From Oceanospirillum sp048270425 (GTDB lineage: Bacteria > Pseudomonadota > Gammaproteobacteria > Pseudomonadales > Halomonadaceae): a DNA stretch of 64,000 nucleotides. The translations under genes and the position numbers were made by a program. Of this stretch, positions 45,110-54,206 are shown one piece after another (the first letter of the stretch is position 1; every line of letters starts with the position of its first letter). The notes beneath the pieces are model-generated. The model had not been told where the DNA came from and did no database searches. It saw only the letters and a list, made by a program, of their open reading frames with translations. Location: positions 195,093 to 259,092 of the forward strand of contig JBLWSY010000003.1 of NCBI GenBank assembly GCA_048270425.1. Reading direction: 5' to 3'.

Positions 45110-46480
45110 ATGTTTACTGTTATCAATCCCACAACAGGTCAGACCCTTTACCAGAAGCCGTCTCTTATCCCGGAAGAGATGGACAGCAAGATCCAGGCAT
45201 CCTTTGATGCCTGGCAGCTTTGGCGTAAACGCAGCTTCAAAGAACGGGCAGAAGTACTCACTCGGGTTGCCCGTATTATGCGCGAAAGCGTCGAAATGCT
45301 GGCAGTCCCTATGACTGAAGAGATGGGTAAACCCATTAAGGAAGCCAGAGCAGAGGTCCTTAAGGCTGCCTGGTGCGCAGAACACTATGCCGAGCATGCC
45401 GAGGAGTATCTGAATGCACAAAACCTGCCTTCAGACGCAACCCACAGCTATGTACAACACCTGCCATTAGGGCCGGTACTGGGTGTTCTGCCCTGGAATG
45501 CCCCTTTCTGGCTGGCGTTTCGGTTTTGTGCACCCGCACTGATGGCAGGCAATACCTGTCTGATGAAGCATGATCCTCATGTACCCGGTTGCGCTGAAGC
45601 AATTGCCGGTCTCTTTATGCAAGCCGGCGTGCCGGAAAACATCATGCAGAACCTGCCGCTGCAAACCCCGGATGTGGAAGCGGCAATACGGCACCCTCTG
45701 GTTCAGGCTGTCTCCTTTACCGGCTCCGGCAAAGCCGGTGGCATCGTTGCCTCAATTGCGGCATCTGAGATTAAACCCTCCGTACTGGAGCTGGGTGGCT
45801 CTGACCCTGCCATCGTACTGGCGGATGCAGACCTTGAAGCTGCAGCCGATGCCATTGCTCTGTCCCGCATTATCAATGCCGGTCAGTCCTGTATCGCAGC
45901 CAAACGCATTATTGTCGAAGAGAGTGTGCATGACAGCTTTGTGGATAAGCTAAAGCTGCGTCTGGAGAAACTTCAGATGGGTGATCCCAAAGAGGAAACT
46001 ACCGACATCGGCCCTATCGCCCGTGAAGATCTGAGGGACAACTTGGATCGTCAGGTCCGGCAAACACTGGATGCCGGTGCTCAATGTCTTCTGGGGGGCA
46101 AGGTGCCGGATCATGAGGGCTTCTTCTACCCGGTAACACTGCTAACCGGTGTCACCAACGAGATGCTCGCCTGCCAGGAAGAAACCTTCGGCCCTATCGC
46201 TGTAGTAATGAAAGCCACAGATGCTGATGAAGCGCTCCGGATTGCCAATGATACCGAGTACGGCCTGGCAGCGTCTGTCTGGACAGATAGCAAGCGGGGC
46301 GAAGCCATGGCTCAGGAGATCATGGCCGGGCAAGTCGTGGTGAACGGTATCGTAAAAACCGACCCGCGCCTGCCAAGTGGTGGTATTAAACGCTCAGGTT
46401 TTGGTCGCGAACTGGGCCCTCATGGCATTAAAGAGTTTGTGAACACCCAGCAGGTCTGGGTTGGTCCCAAAACCGACTAG
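45110..46480 (+). CDS. doeC: Aldehyde dehydrogenase, probable aspartate-semialdehyde dehydrogenase DoeC
   Basis: The 456-residue NAD(P)-dependent aldehyde dehydrogenase has the catalytic Glu in LELGGSDPAIV, the nucleophilic Cys in NAGQSCIAAKR and the end-motif PSGGIKRSGFGRELG. It resembles succinate-semialdehyde dehydrogenases, and DoeC enzymes oxidise aspartate semialdehyde to aspartate. I chose the ATG at 45110, with AAGGAG six bases upstream, over a start inside doeA. It completes the doeD-doeA-doeC operon. Confidence 0.8.
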   Translation: MFTVINPTTGQTLYQKPSLIPEEMDSKIQASFDAWQLWRKRSFKERAEVLTRVARIMRESVEMLAVPMTEEMGKPIKEARAEVLKAAWCAEHYAEHAEEYLNAQNLPSDATHSYVQHLPLGPVLGVLPWNAPFWLAFRFCAPALMAGNTCLMKHDPHVPGCAEAIAGLFMQAGVPENIMQNLPLQTPDVEAAIRHPLVQAVSFTGSGKAGGIVASIAASEIKPSVLELGGSDPAIVLADADLEAAADAIALSRIINAGQSCIAAKRIIVEESVHDSFVDKLKLRLEKLQMGDPKEETTDIGPIAREDLRDNLDRQVRQTLDAGAQCLLGGKVPDHEGFFYPVTLLTGVTNEMLACQEETFGPIAVVMKATDADEALRIANDTEYGLAASVWTDSKRGEAMAQEIMAGQVVVNGIVKTDPRLPSGGIKRSGFGRELGPHGIKEFVNTQQVWVGPKTD

Positions 46481-46572
46481 CTTCTCAATTTCAAAATGAG
46501 ACGGATTTTTAGGGAAAACGGCTTTTTAGAGATAAAGAGTACGGCAATATTCTGAAACTACCGTTTCCTCCT

Positions 46573-46626
46573 GGGCTTAACCATAAGCCCTCTCCTCCCC
46601 CGGCAGGTATTCTGTCGGGGTATTTT
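46573..46626 (+). terminator. Terminator region after doeC
   Basis: Two hairpins occur in a row: GGGCTTA / TAAGCCC (46573-46590) and CCCCGGCAG / CTGTCGGGG (46598-46620), the second followed by TATTTTT. The second is the likely terminator of the doeDAC operon. The rest of 46481-46812 holds no gene and probably the rhlE promoter. Confidence 0.7.
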
Positions 46627-46812
46627 TCTATCGAACCTTCCACTTAAAGCTGCGAACAACCAAAACAACACAACAATTAACCCCAACTTACGGCCAGCTT
46701 AAGAAAAACACATTAAGACATAGCCCTGACCAGACCGATGCTGTAAGCTGCACCACCGCTTAACGCGACCCTCTTTGCAGCCTGCATTTTTTACATTAAG
46801 AGAACATCTTCT

Positions 46813-48279
46813 ATGAGCTTTGCCTCTCTGGGCTTATCGGCCCCTATCCTTGCCGCCGTTAGCGAGCTGGGTTACGAAACACCATCCCCGATTCAAGCCC
46901 AGGCGATCCCTGCAGTGATTGCCGGCAAAGATGTCATGGCCGCCGCACAAACGGGAACTGGCAAAACCGCTGGGTTCACGCTCCCTTTACTTGAGGTTCT
47001 CAGTAAGGGTCAGCAAACCAAAGGCAATCAGGTTCGCGCACTGATCCTGACACCAACCCGTGAACTGGCCGCTCAGGTAGCCGAAAGCGTTGAGCAGTAC
47101 AGCACCCACCTGCCTATTCGCAGCACAGTGGTCTTTGGTGGTGTAAAGATCAACCCGCAGATCAGCCGTCTGCGTCAGGGATGCGATATTCTGGTGGCAA
47201 CTCCCGGACGTTTGCTGGATCTGTATCAGCAGGGCGCTGTTCGCTTTAACCATCTGGAAGTACTGGTACTGGATGAAGCTGACCGCATGCTGGATATGGG
47301 CTTTATTCACGATATTCGTAAAATTCTCGCGATTCTGCCGGCAAAACGTCAGAACCTCATGTTCTCGGCAACCTTCTCCGATGAGATCCGTAAGCTGGCA
47401 AAAGGCATTGTGCACAATCCCGTTGAAGTTTCGGTAACACCAGCGAACTCAACCGCAAAAACCGTTAAGCAGTGGATCAGCCCGGTAGATAAAAACCGTA
47501 AATCCGCCCTGCTGTCTCATCTGATCAAAAGCGAAAACTGGAATCAGGTACTGGTCTTTACCCGCACCAAACACGGTGCGAATAAACTGACCAAGGTTCT
47601 GGAGAAAAACGGCATCACCGCTGCCGCGATCCATGGCAATAAAAGTCAGGGTGCCCGAACCAAAGCACTGGCTGACTTTAAAAGCGGTGCAGTCAGCACG
47701 CTGGTGGCGACCGATATTGCCGCACGTGGTCTGGATATCGACCAGCTGCCACAGGTGGTTAACTTTGAACTGCCTAACGTTCCGGAAGATTATGTACACC
47801 GTATTGGTCGTACCGGACGTGCGGGTGCATCAGGCCAAGCTGTATCTCTGGTCAGTGCCGATGAGTTTAAACAGCTGAAAGATATCGAAAGAGTGATCCG
47901 GCAGAACCTTGAGCGCAAAACCGTATCAGGCTACGAGCCGGTAAATGAACTGGGATCGTCTCCGGAACCTCAGGCTCCCAAACATCAGAAGCCCCGTCGC
48001 GCACGTCCTCAGTCAGAACACAAAGATGGCCAGCGTTCCGGTGAAAATGCCAGAGGGCATAAACCAACCGGTAAAAATCGCCGCCACAGTGGAAAACCAG
48101 CCGAGGCCAACCGGAGCAGTCGTCGCAGCACTTCAGACAAACAAGATACCGGAACTAATCCGGCTACCGTAAAAGCAGCCAAGCCTCAGGACCGCTCGCA
48201 AACAAAACGCACGGATAATAAGCCTAAGCGCAGCTTCTCTTCCAAGCCTGCAGCACCATCACCCTGGGGCAATCGCTGA
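46813..48279 (+). CDS. rhlE: DEAD-box RNA helicase, RhlE type
   Basis: The 488-residue helicase unwinds RNA and acts in RNA decay or ribosome assembly, including at low temperature. Motifs: Q-motif GYETPSPIQ, motif I AQTGTGKT near residue 40, DEAD near 157, SAT in MFSATFS, and motif VI HRIGRTGR near 333. The last 100 residues are a Lys/Arg/Ser-rich, disordered tail (RRHSGKPAEANRSSRRST-like) that likely binds RNA. The RhlE assignment rests on core sequence and tail type. Confidence 0.88.
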   Translation: MSFASLGLSAPILAAVSELGYETPSPIQAQAIPAVIAGKDVMAAAQTGTGKTAGFTLPLLEVLSKGQQTKGNQVRALILTPTRELAAQVAESVEQYSTHLPIRSTVVFGGVKINPQISRLRQGCDILVATPGRLLDLYQQGAVRFNHLEVLVLDEADRMLDMGFIHDIRKILAILPAKRQNLMFSATFSDEIRKLAKGIVHNPVEVSVTPANSTAKTVKQWISPVDKNRKSALLSHLIKSENWNQVLVFTRTKHGANKLTKVLEKNGITAAAIHGNKSQGARTKALADFKSGAVSTLVATDIAARGLDIDQLPQVVNFELPNVPEDYVHRIGRTGRAGASGQAVSLVSADEFKQLKDIERVIRQNLERKTVSGYEPVNELGSSPEPQAPKHQKPRRARPQSEHKDGQRSGENARGHKPTGKNRRHSGKPAEANRSSRRSTSDKQDTGTNPATVKAAKPQDRSQTKRTDNKPKRSFSSKPAAPSPWGNR

Positions 48280-48310
48280 TCGTCTCGCAGCGCCTTGACT
48301 GTCACACTAA

Positions 48311-48335
48311 AATGCTCCTTCGGGGGCATTTTTTT
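48311..48335 (+). terminator. Intrinsic terminator of rhlE
   Basis: AATGCTCC / GGGGCATT with a TTCG loop and one G-T pair is followed by a seven-T run. Confidence 0.8.
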
Positions 48336-48459
48336 CGCCGGCTGAATCGGTGAGCGAGACATAAAAGTGATCAGGTTTTTCGTTTCTGGCGTACGCTGAT
48401 GGAAGCACTCTGCATTCTCAGGGATCAGATTCCCCAGCGACTCTAACGAGGTAACCGAT

Positions 48460-49239
48460 ATGACTGCTCTGCCCTTACGCCAGTTACTCCTTCTGGCAAT
48501 CAGTACAGGCCTGATACTGACAGCGGTGCTACCCGCTCAAGCCTCTGACGGTAAAGATGTCGTTTATAAGGTTCGCGGCGAAGCCTATGAGGGTTATTAC
48601 ATGCCAGCCGCCCAAATGTCAGCTTCAGCCCCCCTGGTGCTGTTGATTCATGACTGGGATGGCCTGACGGACTATGAGAAACAACGGGCAAAGATGCTGT
48701 CAGATCAGGGCTACAATGTCTTTGCTGCTGATCTTTTCGGCCAGGGCGTGCGCCCGACCGAAGTGAAAGATAAGCGCCAGCACACCGGCGAACTCTACAA
48801 AGACAGAGAAAAAATGCGCGCTCTGATGATGGGGGCTATGAAAGCGGCAGCTAAGCAAGGTGCCGATACCGATAACTCTGTGGCCATGGGTTACTGCTTC
48901 GGGGGTGCTGCCGTTCTGGAGCTGGCACGTTCGGGAGCTGATTTCAAAGGCTTCGCGACTTTTCATGGCGGCCTGAAAACACCTGAAGGCCAGGACTATT
49001 CCAAAGCCAAAGGTAAGATTCTGGTGATGCATGGCAGCGCTGACAGCGCAATACCTATGGAGCAGTTTGCTCAACTGACCAATGAGCTGGAAGCCGCCAA
49101 GGTCGACCATGAGATGATCACCTACAGCGGTGCACCTCATGCCTTTACCGTATTTGGCTCCGGCCGCTATCAGGAAGTGGCTGACAAGCAGTCCTGGAAA
49201 CGCTTCAGCGATTTTCTGGGTGAGATGACCGCCAAGTGA
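48460..49239 (+). CDS. Secreted dienelactone-hydrolase-family protein
   Basis: The 259-residue alpha/beta hydrolase has a signal peptide (LLLLAISTGLILTAVLPAQA before SDGKDV). The Cys nucleophile lies in MGYCFGGAAVLELA near residue 150, the acid in HGSADSAIPM and the His in GAPHAFTVF. This is the Cys-Asp-His pattern of the dienelactone hydrolase family. A periplasmic location is unusual for the aromatic-degradation enzyme, so the substrate is open. The ATG has GAGGTAA upstream. Confidence 0.85.
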   Translation: MTALPLRQLLLLAISTGLILTAVLPAQASDGKDVVYKVRGEAYEGYYMPAAQMSASAPLVLLIHDWDGLTDYEKQRAKMLSDQGYNVFAADLFGQGVRPTEVKDKRQHTGELYKDREKMRALMMGAMKAAAKQGADTDNSVAMGYCFGGAAVLELARSGADFKGFATFHGGLKTPEGQDYSKAKGKILVMHGSADSAIPMEQFAQLTNELEAAKVDHEMITYSGAPHAFTVFGSGRYQEVADKQSWKRFSDFLGEMTAK

Positions 49240-49293
49240 GTGGTGAGCACGAACCGACAATCACGCCAGACTGAAAACCCCACGCATAGAAAA

Positions 49294-49335
49294 CCCGCTG
49301 AACCCCGGGCGAGAGAACGAAGTGGGTTCAGCGGG
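49294..49335 (-). terminator. Terminator of the YtfJ-like gene
   Basis: A 12-bp perfect stem CCCGCTGAACCC / GGGTTCAGCGGG with an 18-base loop is followed on the minus strand by TTTTCT. It lies about 40 bp past the stop at 49377. Confidence 0.65.
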
Positions 49336-49376
49336 CTATGCTCGGTTTGACTTGTATCCAAACAGACTTGCAGCGC

Positions 49377-49991
49377 TTATTTAAGCAGCGTCTGAATCAG
49401 ATCCATCACCTCCTGCTGCTCCTGATCATTCAATGCGCCATCCTTCATCCAGCGAACACGGTTTTGTGCATCCACTACGATGACGGCCGAACTCTCTTCC
49501 TGAAGATCCCAAGCGGAGCGGGCAACGCCCTCTTCATCCAGCACCATCATTGACCAGGGAAACTCTTCTTTACTGCTTTCCAGCTTGCCTTTCACAATGC
49601 CTCCGGTGCCCCAGATCGCATCATCAGTGTTCACTACCGTCACGGTCTGGTAACGGTCTTTTGGCAGCTCGGCAGCTTTAATACGATCAATCAACGGAGC
49701 GTTCAACTCTTTTGCAGAAGAACGGCCCGCAATATGCTGAATCACATAAACCTTGCCGGTCAGCTGCTGACTCTGCCACGGACGGTATTCAATATCACCA
49801 GCCTTAAGCACCAGCTCACCACCATCCTGCACCTTTACTGTCGGTAATGGCGCATCGGGTGTGACCGAGGCATGGCTTTGCCAGGACAAACCCAGCATCA
49901 GTGCCAGTAATGCACTTTTAGATAACGCAGCGAAAAATCCGCTCAACACGTTGGTTTTGGTCTTTCCCCGACATGGGAATCGGAATGCCAT
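49377..49991 (-). CDS. YtfJ family periplasmic protein
   Basis: The 204-residue protein has an N-terminal signal (hydrophobic LLALMLGLSW, cut after SHA) and a thioredoxin-like fold of the YtfJ family: GKVYVIQHIAGRSSAKELNAPLIDRIK, TVVNTDDAIWGTGGIVKGK and FPWSMMVLDEEGVARSAWDL. No CxxC is present. The function is unknown. The ATG has AAGGAG six bases upstream. It is convergent with the hydrolase gene. Confidence 0.82.
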   Translation of the reverse strand: MAFRFPCRGKTKTNVLSGFFAALSKSALLALMLGLSWQSHASVTPDAPLPTVKVQDGGELVLKAGDIEYRPWQSQQLTGKVYVIQHIAGRSSAKELNAPLIDRIKAAELPKDRYQTVTVVNTDDAIWGTGGIVKGKLESSKEEFPWSMMVLDEEGVARSAWDLQEESSAVIVVDAQNRVRWMKDGALNDQEQQEVMDLIQTLLK

Positions 49992-50190
49992 AGGAATCTC
50001 CTTTCATTTTTATTGTTTTCCCGGATGAATAATGGCCAGGACTGTTTTGCAGGATAGATCAGCCTAAACCAATTCCGAACAAATTCAAACAGTCGTTTGT
50101 TTTATTCGTGACAGACAAGTCACCTCGGGCAGGGATCGTGAGCAGAGAAGAATAAAAAGAGAGGGGATCTCAAATGTCAGGCATAAAAAA

Positions 50191-50212
50191 AGCCAGTCAC
50201 AAGGACCGGCTT
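50191..50212 (-). terminator. Terminator of the cold-shock gene
   Basis: On the minus strand AGCCGGTC pairs with GACTGGCT through one G-U pair and is followed by a seven-T tract. It lies about 45 bp past the csp stop. Confidence 0.75.
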
Positions 50213-50254
50213 CTTTCGAGAAAATTCTATGCCGTTACCGGCAGAAGAATAATC

Positions 50255-50464
50255 TTACAGAGCTACAATGTTCTCTGCCTGAGGGCCTTTAGCGCCATCA
50301 GTAACAGTAAATTCAACTTGCTGACCTTCGGTCAGAGTTTTGAATCCAGAGCTTGCAATTGCGCTGAAGTGAGCGAACACGTCAGGACCAGATGGCTGCT
50401 CGATGAAACCAAAACCTTTAGCTTCGTTAAACCACTTAACAGTACCACGGATAGTATTAGACAT
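50255..50464 (-). CDS. Cold-shock-domain protein, CspA family
   Basis: The 69-residue single cold-shock domain binds RNA and DNA. It contains the RNP motifs KGFGFIEQ and VFAHFSAI. Start is the ATG at 50464 (MSNTIRGTVKWFNEAKG); further upstream sequence in the frame is leader. A long AT-rich 5' region (see 50465-50700) suggests post-transcriptional control. Confidence 0.95.
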   Translation of the reverse strand: MSNTIRGTVKWFNEAKGFGFIEQPSGPDVFAHFSAIASSGFKTLTEGQQVEFTVTDGAKGPQAENIVAL

Positions 50465-50706
50465 AATAAATTCACCTGAATTTAAAAAAAGTAGAAGTGC
50501 CTTCAAAGGCGTTATTTTGCAGAAGAATAGACTTGAACTTAGAGACTTCAGGACGAGGAATTATGACTAAAACTACGTATTGGAGAATATAAATTAGAGA
50601 CTTCTATCTAGCTGCTGAGAATAGTATAGAGATATAACTCACATAGCGAGCTTTATTTTAGTTATTTCTGAAAAATATCGTAACGGCAGGCCATAGAACG
50701 AAAAAA

Positions 50707-50725
50707 GCCCCGTATTCAACGGGGC
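50707..50725 (-). terminator. Intrinsic terminator of dctPQM (second hairpin)
   Basis: GCCCCGT / ACGGGGC with a five-base loop is followed on the minus strand by six T. It is the distal of two hairpins after dctM. Confidence 0.8.
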
Positions 50726-50762
50726 AAATAAAGATGCTTTAACAGAAGCATTTCAGAAAAAC

Positions 50763-50781
50763 CTGGCAGCAAAGCTGCCAG
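50763..50781 (-). terminator. Intrinsic terminator of dctPQM (first hairpin)
   Basis: CTGGCAGC / GCTGCCAG with a three-base loop is followed on the minus strand by a GTTTTT tract. Together with the hairpin at 50707 it gives tandem termination. Confidence 0.7.
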
Positions 50782-50847
50782 CAAATGGCTTTGATCCAAA
50801 CTATCAATCAAAGCTGGTCGGATTAAAATCGTTTTAAAACAACCAGA

Positions 50848-52245
50848 TCAGTAACCGTTCAACTGGTCGATATACTCCGGCAGGAACAGTGAGATCTGAG
50901 GCACGTAGGTGATCAGGATCAGGAAGCCCAGCAACAGACCTAACCATGGCAGCGCCGCGCGGATCACCCAAACCATGCTACGACCGGTAATGCCCGCGGT
51001 TACGAACAGGTTCAGACCAACTGGCGGCGTCAGCATACCGATCTCCATGTTCACCACCATGATGATACCCAGGTGAATCGGGTCGATACCCAGCTGAGTT
51101 GCAATCGGGAACAGGATAGGTGCCATGATCAGCAGGATCGCAGATGGCTCCATAAAGTTACCTGCCGCCAGCAGCAGAATGTTCACCACAATCAGGAAGC
51201 CCCAGGCAGGCAGACCCCAGCCGATAATAGTTTCTGCAATAATGTGCGGAATACGCTCGGTGGTCAGTACGTGAGCAAACAGCATGGCGTTCGCGATGAT
51301 AAACAGCAGCATCAGAGATACTTTCGCCGCATCCAGAACCACGCGCTTTACTTCAGCATCAAAGAAAGACTGAGGCAGAGCAATACCGATCTGAGCCAGG
51401 TTACGGACTACACAGGAAGCCAGAGCTTCACCTTCATAGCGCCATGGCTTATCTTTCAGCGGGCCCATATCACGGTAACCGAATACAGCAACCAGGAAGG
51501 CATAAACCGCGGCAACAGCTGCTGCTTCCGTCGGACTGGCGACACCACCATAGATAGAACCCAGAACGATCACGATCAGCATCAGACCGCCCATGGCGAT
51601 CGCTCCGGAGCGGAACAGAGCACGGAAGCCCGGGAATGGCTGAGCCGGGAAATTCTTGATACGCGCTACGATGTAGATAGCGATCATCAGAATGCCACCC
51701 ATCATCAGGCCCGGAATCATACCAGCCATAAACATACGGGCCGCAGATACTTCAGTCGCCGCCGCATAAACCAGCATCACGATAGAAGGCGGAATCAGAA
51801 TACCCAGAGTACCGGCGTTAGCGATAACACCCGCCGCAAAGCTTTCCGGGTAACCGGCACGAACCATACCGGCAATTACGATGGTACCGATCGCCGCAAC
51901 AGTCGCAGGGGAAGAACCGGATACCGCAGCAAACAGCATACAGGCCATAACAGAAGCCATTGCCAGACCACCTTTTACGTGGCCGATACTGTCTACCGCA
52001 AAGTTAATCAGACGTTTTGCCACACCACCGGTGGACAGGAATGCAGACGACAGAATAAAGAACGGAATCGCCAACAGAGTGTAGTGGTGAGACAGCGCTT
52101 CGAATAGTTTCAGCGCAATCGATGCCAGGGAATCGTCCGAGAACATCAGAATCGTGCCCACACTGGACAGACCCAGTGCCACGGCAATTGGCATACCCAG
52201 GAAGATACAGCCAAACAGGATCAGGAAAAGTACAGCGATTGTCAT
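50848..52245 (-). CDS. dctM: C4-dicarboxylate TRAP transporter large permease DctM
   Basis: DctM is the 12-TM-type Na+-coupled permease of the TRAP transporter. The 465 residues show FFILSSAFLSTGG, MLFAAVSGSSPATVAAIG and LGILIPPSIVMLVYA. It is longer than typical DctM (about 427) owing to an insert of some 55 residues at about 255-310 (GYRDMGPLKDKPWRYEGEAL region) between two membrane segments. It overlaps dctQ by four bases (ATGA), indicating coupled translation. Confidence 0.93.
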   Translation of the reverse strand: MTIAVLFLILFGCIFLGMPIAVALGLSSVGTILMFSDDSLASIALKLFEALSHHYTLLAIPFFILSSAFLSTGGVAKRLINFAVDSIGHVKGGLAMASVMACMLFAAVSGSSPATVAAIGTIVIAGMVRAGYPESFAAGVIANAGTLGILIPPSIVMLVYAAATEVSAARMFMAGMIPGLMMGGILMIAIYIVARIKNFPAQPFPGFRALFRSGAIAMGGLMLIVIVLGSIYGGVASPTEAAAVAAVYAFLVAVFGYRDMGPLKDKPWRYEGEALASCVVRNLAQIGIALPQSFFDAEVKRVVLDAAKVSLMLLFIIANAMLFAHVLTTERIPHIIAETIIGWGLPAWGFLIVVNILLLAAGNFMEPSAILLIMAPILFPIATQLGIDPIHLGIIMVVNMEIGMLTPPVGLNLFVTAGITGRSMVWVIRAALPWLGLLLGFLILITYVPQISLFLPEYIDQLNGY

Positions 52246-52874
52246 TTGTCTGCTCCTGGTTTTTCAGAATGAGTCATTTCAGCGTTGTTTCGATCAGCAG
52301 AGGTTTGGTCAACTGCACCTTTTTCAGCTTTGGCGGTATCAGCAGCACCCTGCAGCTCTTCAGCCAGATGCATACTGTCTTTACCTTCATCCGCCAGATG
52401 GAAGCCATCTTTCTTACCGGTCAGGATGCCCCAGCCCAGCTCCGCAAAACGGATTACCAACAGAACAAAACCTACCGGCATAATCATCATCGCCATCCAC
52501 TTAGGAACCGCGATATCTTCCATCTCAATACCGATCATATGCATCAGCTGCAGATAGTCCCAGGAACCCAGCAGGAACAGAGCGCAGTAGACAAAACACA
52601 GCGCAATCGCTACCAGACCGGCTAAACGACGCAGCGGCTCCGGCAGAAGTTTTACAACAACATCGACCCCGATATGCGCACCGATACGCACCCCGTAAGA
52701 GGCACCGAACAGTACAAACCATGCAGCGGTATACAGTGTCGCTTCCTGAATCCAGATCACACCGGTGTTAAATACGAAGCGCATAACCACTTCGGCAAAT
52801 ACCAGCAGGGTCATGGCGACCAGCAAGAGAGCAACGATGTTCTCTTCAAGTTTATGAATGAAACGTACAACCAT
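52242..52874 (-). CDS. dctQ: C4-dicarboxylate TRAP transporter small permease DctQ
   Basis: The 210-residue four-TM subunit connects with DctM. Conserved TRAP motifs are present: FAEVVMRFVFNTGVIWIQEAT and GASYGVRIGAHIGVD. The C-terminal 60 residues are an acidic, Ala-rich disordered tail not needed for the fold (AKAEKGAVDQTSADRNN). It lies after dctP with a stem-loop between, which would favour more DctP than membrane subunits. Confidence 0.9.
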   Translation of the reverse strand: MVVRFIHKLEENIVALLLVAMTLLVFAEVVMRFVFNTGVIWIQEATLYTAAWFVLFGASYGVRIGAHIGVDVVVKLLPEPLRRLAGLVAIALCFVYCALFLLGSWDYLQLMHMIGIEMEDIAVPKWMAMMIMPVGFVLLVIRFAELGWGILTGKKDGFHLADEGKDSMHLAEELQGAADTAKAEKGAVDQTSADRNNAEMTHSEKPGADK

Positions 52875-52990
52875 GATTTAACTCTCATCGTTTCGTGAGC
52901 AGGCTCTGTCCGGGTTAAAGCTGGAAGGCAAAAACCATCAACTATCTGATAACGGGATACAAAAGCCAAAAGAGGTGTGCGGGGGGTTAA

Positions 52991-53022
52991 AACACCACTG
53001 CCAGCAAGCTGACAGCGGTGTT
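52991..53022 (-). promoter_or_regulatory. Stem-loop between dctP and dctQ
   Basis: AACACCACTGCCAGC (52991-53005) pairs with GCTGACAGCGGTGTT through wobble pairs on the minus strand. No T-run follows, so it is likely an RNA-stability or partial-termination structure giving more dctP transcript than dctQM. Confidence 0.55.
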
Positions 53023-53117
53023 TTCTTCTCTACTACGCGCTTACGCTCTTAAAAAGAACCGAGCGCTACAACACAACTTACCGGAACAGCGCAGGCCGAT
53101 CCGGTAAGAGAGGGTTG

Positions 53118-54104
53118 TTAGTTGTTCGCCTGAATTGCAGCTTCGATAACGTCTTTACCGATCTGACGCTCGAACTGTTTCCAAACAGGCTTCATCGCTT
53201 CTACCCACTGCTGACGCTCGGCATCAGTGATCTGCAGCACAGTAGTACGATTGGAATCGATAATACGCTGACGGTCGCCCATCGCTTTCTCTTCAGCAAC
53301 CTTGTTGCCGTATGTGATCGCTTCATCCAGCGCTTTTTTCAGCTCAGGACGGATATCTTCAGGCAGGCCTTTCCAGAAACGCGCAGAAGTTACCACCATG
53401 TAATCCAGAACACCGTGGTTAGTTTCTGTTACGTAGTCCTGAATCTCGAAGAATTTTTTCGAGTACAGGTTAGACCATGGGTTTTCAGCACCATCAATCG
53501 CTTTAGTCTGCATCAGGGTGAAAACTTCGGAGAAAGGTTTTTTCAGCGGAATTGCATCAACGGCTTCGAACTGAGCAACCAGAACGTCAGACGTCATGAT
53601 ACGGAACTTCAGACCTTCAGCATCAGCCGGAGTGCGCAGAGGCGTGTTCGCAGACATCTGCTTCATGCCGTTGTGGATATAACCCAGACCCATCAGGCCG
53701 CGTTTTTCCAGAGAGGTCAGCAGCTTCTGACCGGTAGGACCCTGCTGGAAACGATCAACAGCTTCCATATCTTTGAACAGGAATGGCAGATCGAAAACCT
53801 GCAACTGCTTGGTGTATTTCTTGAACTTCGACAGAGAAGGCGCAGCCAGCTGAACATCACCCAGCAGCATCGCTTCCAGTACTTTATCATCACCGAACAG
53901 CTGAGAGTTTGGATAAACCTCAACATTAACTTTGCCCGGCAGACGGGACTCAGCCAACTCTTTAAATTTCAGAGCCATCTGGCCTTTTGGCGTGTTTTCC
54001 GCCACAACGTGGGCGAACTTGATTGTTACAGGTGCTGCGAAAGCTGTGGCTGCACCAGCAAACATACATGCTGCAAGCGTAACCGCTTTGGTGAGTGAAC
54101 GCAT
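53118..54104 (-). CDS. dctP: C4-dicarboxylate-binding periplasmic protein DctP
   Basis: The 328-residue TRAP solute-binding protein brings malate, fumarate or succinate to DctQM. It has a signal peptide ending TAFA before APVTIKFAHVVAENTPKG. Family motifs are LFKDMEAVDRFQ and GLKFRIMTSDVLVAQFEAVDAIP, with the carboxylate-binding Arg in KFRIM. The ATG has TAGGAG eight bases upstream. It is the first gene of dctPQM, behind a probable sigma54 promoter. Confidence 0.93.
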   Translation of the reverse strand: MRSLTKAVTLAACMFAGAATAFAAPVTIKFAHVVAENTPKGQMALKFKELAESRLPGKVNVEVYPNSQLFGDDKVLEAMLLGDVQLAAPSLSKFKKYTKQLQVFDLPFLFKDMEAVDRFQQGPTGQKLLTSLEKRGLMGLGYIHNGMKQMSANTPLRTPADAEGLKFRIMTSDVLVAQFEAVDAIPLKKPFSEVFTLMQTKAIDGAENPWSNLYSKKFFEIQDYVTETNHGVLDYMVVTSARFWKGLPEDIRPELKKALDEAITYGNKVAEEKAMGDRQRIIDSNRTTVLQITDAERQQWVEAMKPVWKQFERQIGKDVIEAAIQANN

Positions 54105-54206
54105 CGATCCGACTCCTAATGGAATTTGTTGTTATGTAAATCAGACCCTTATGTTCAAACCGGCTTCGGTAAGCATCAGTCTGAAACCACGGGTGTTGCA
54201 AAAAAA

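Larger units (their letters stand above)
50465..50847 (-). promoter_or_regulatory. csp leader/promoter region and dctM terminators
   Basis: The 383 bp hold no gene. Beside csp, the 11-mer TTAGAGACTTC occurs twice (50539-50549, 50594-50604) in the untranslated leader. Beyond it, a -10-like TATACT is seen on the minus strand near 50624. Farther out lie the two dctM terminator hairpins at 50707-50725 and 50763-50781. Confidence 0.45.
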
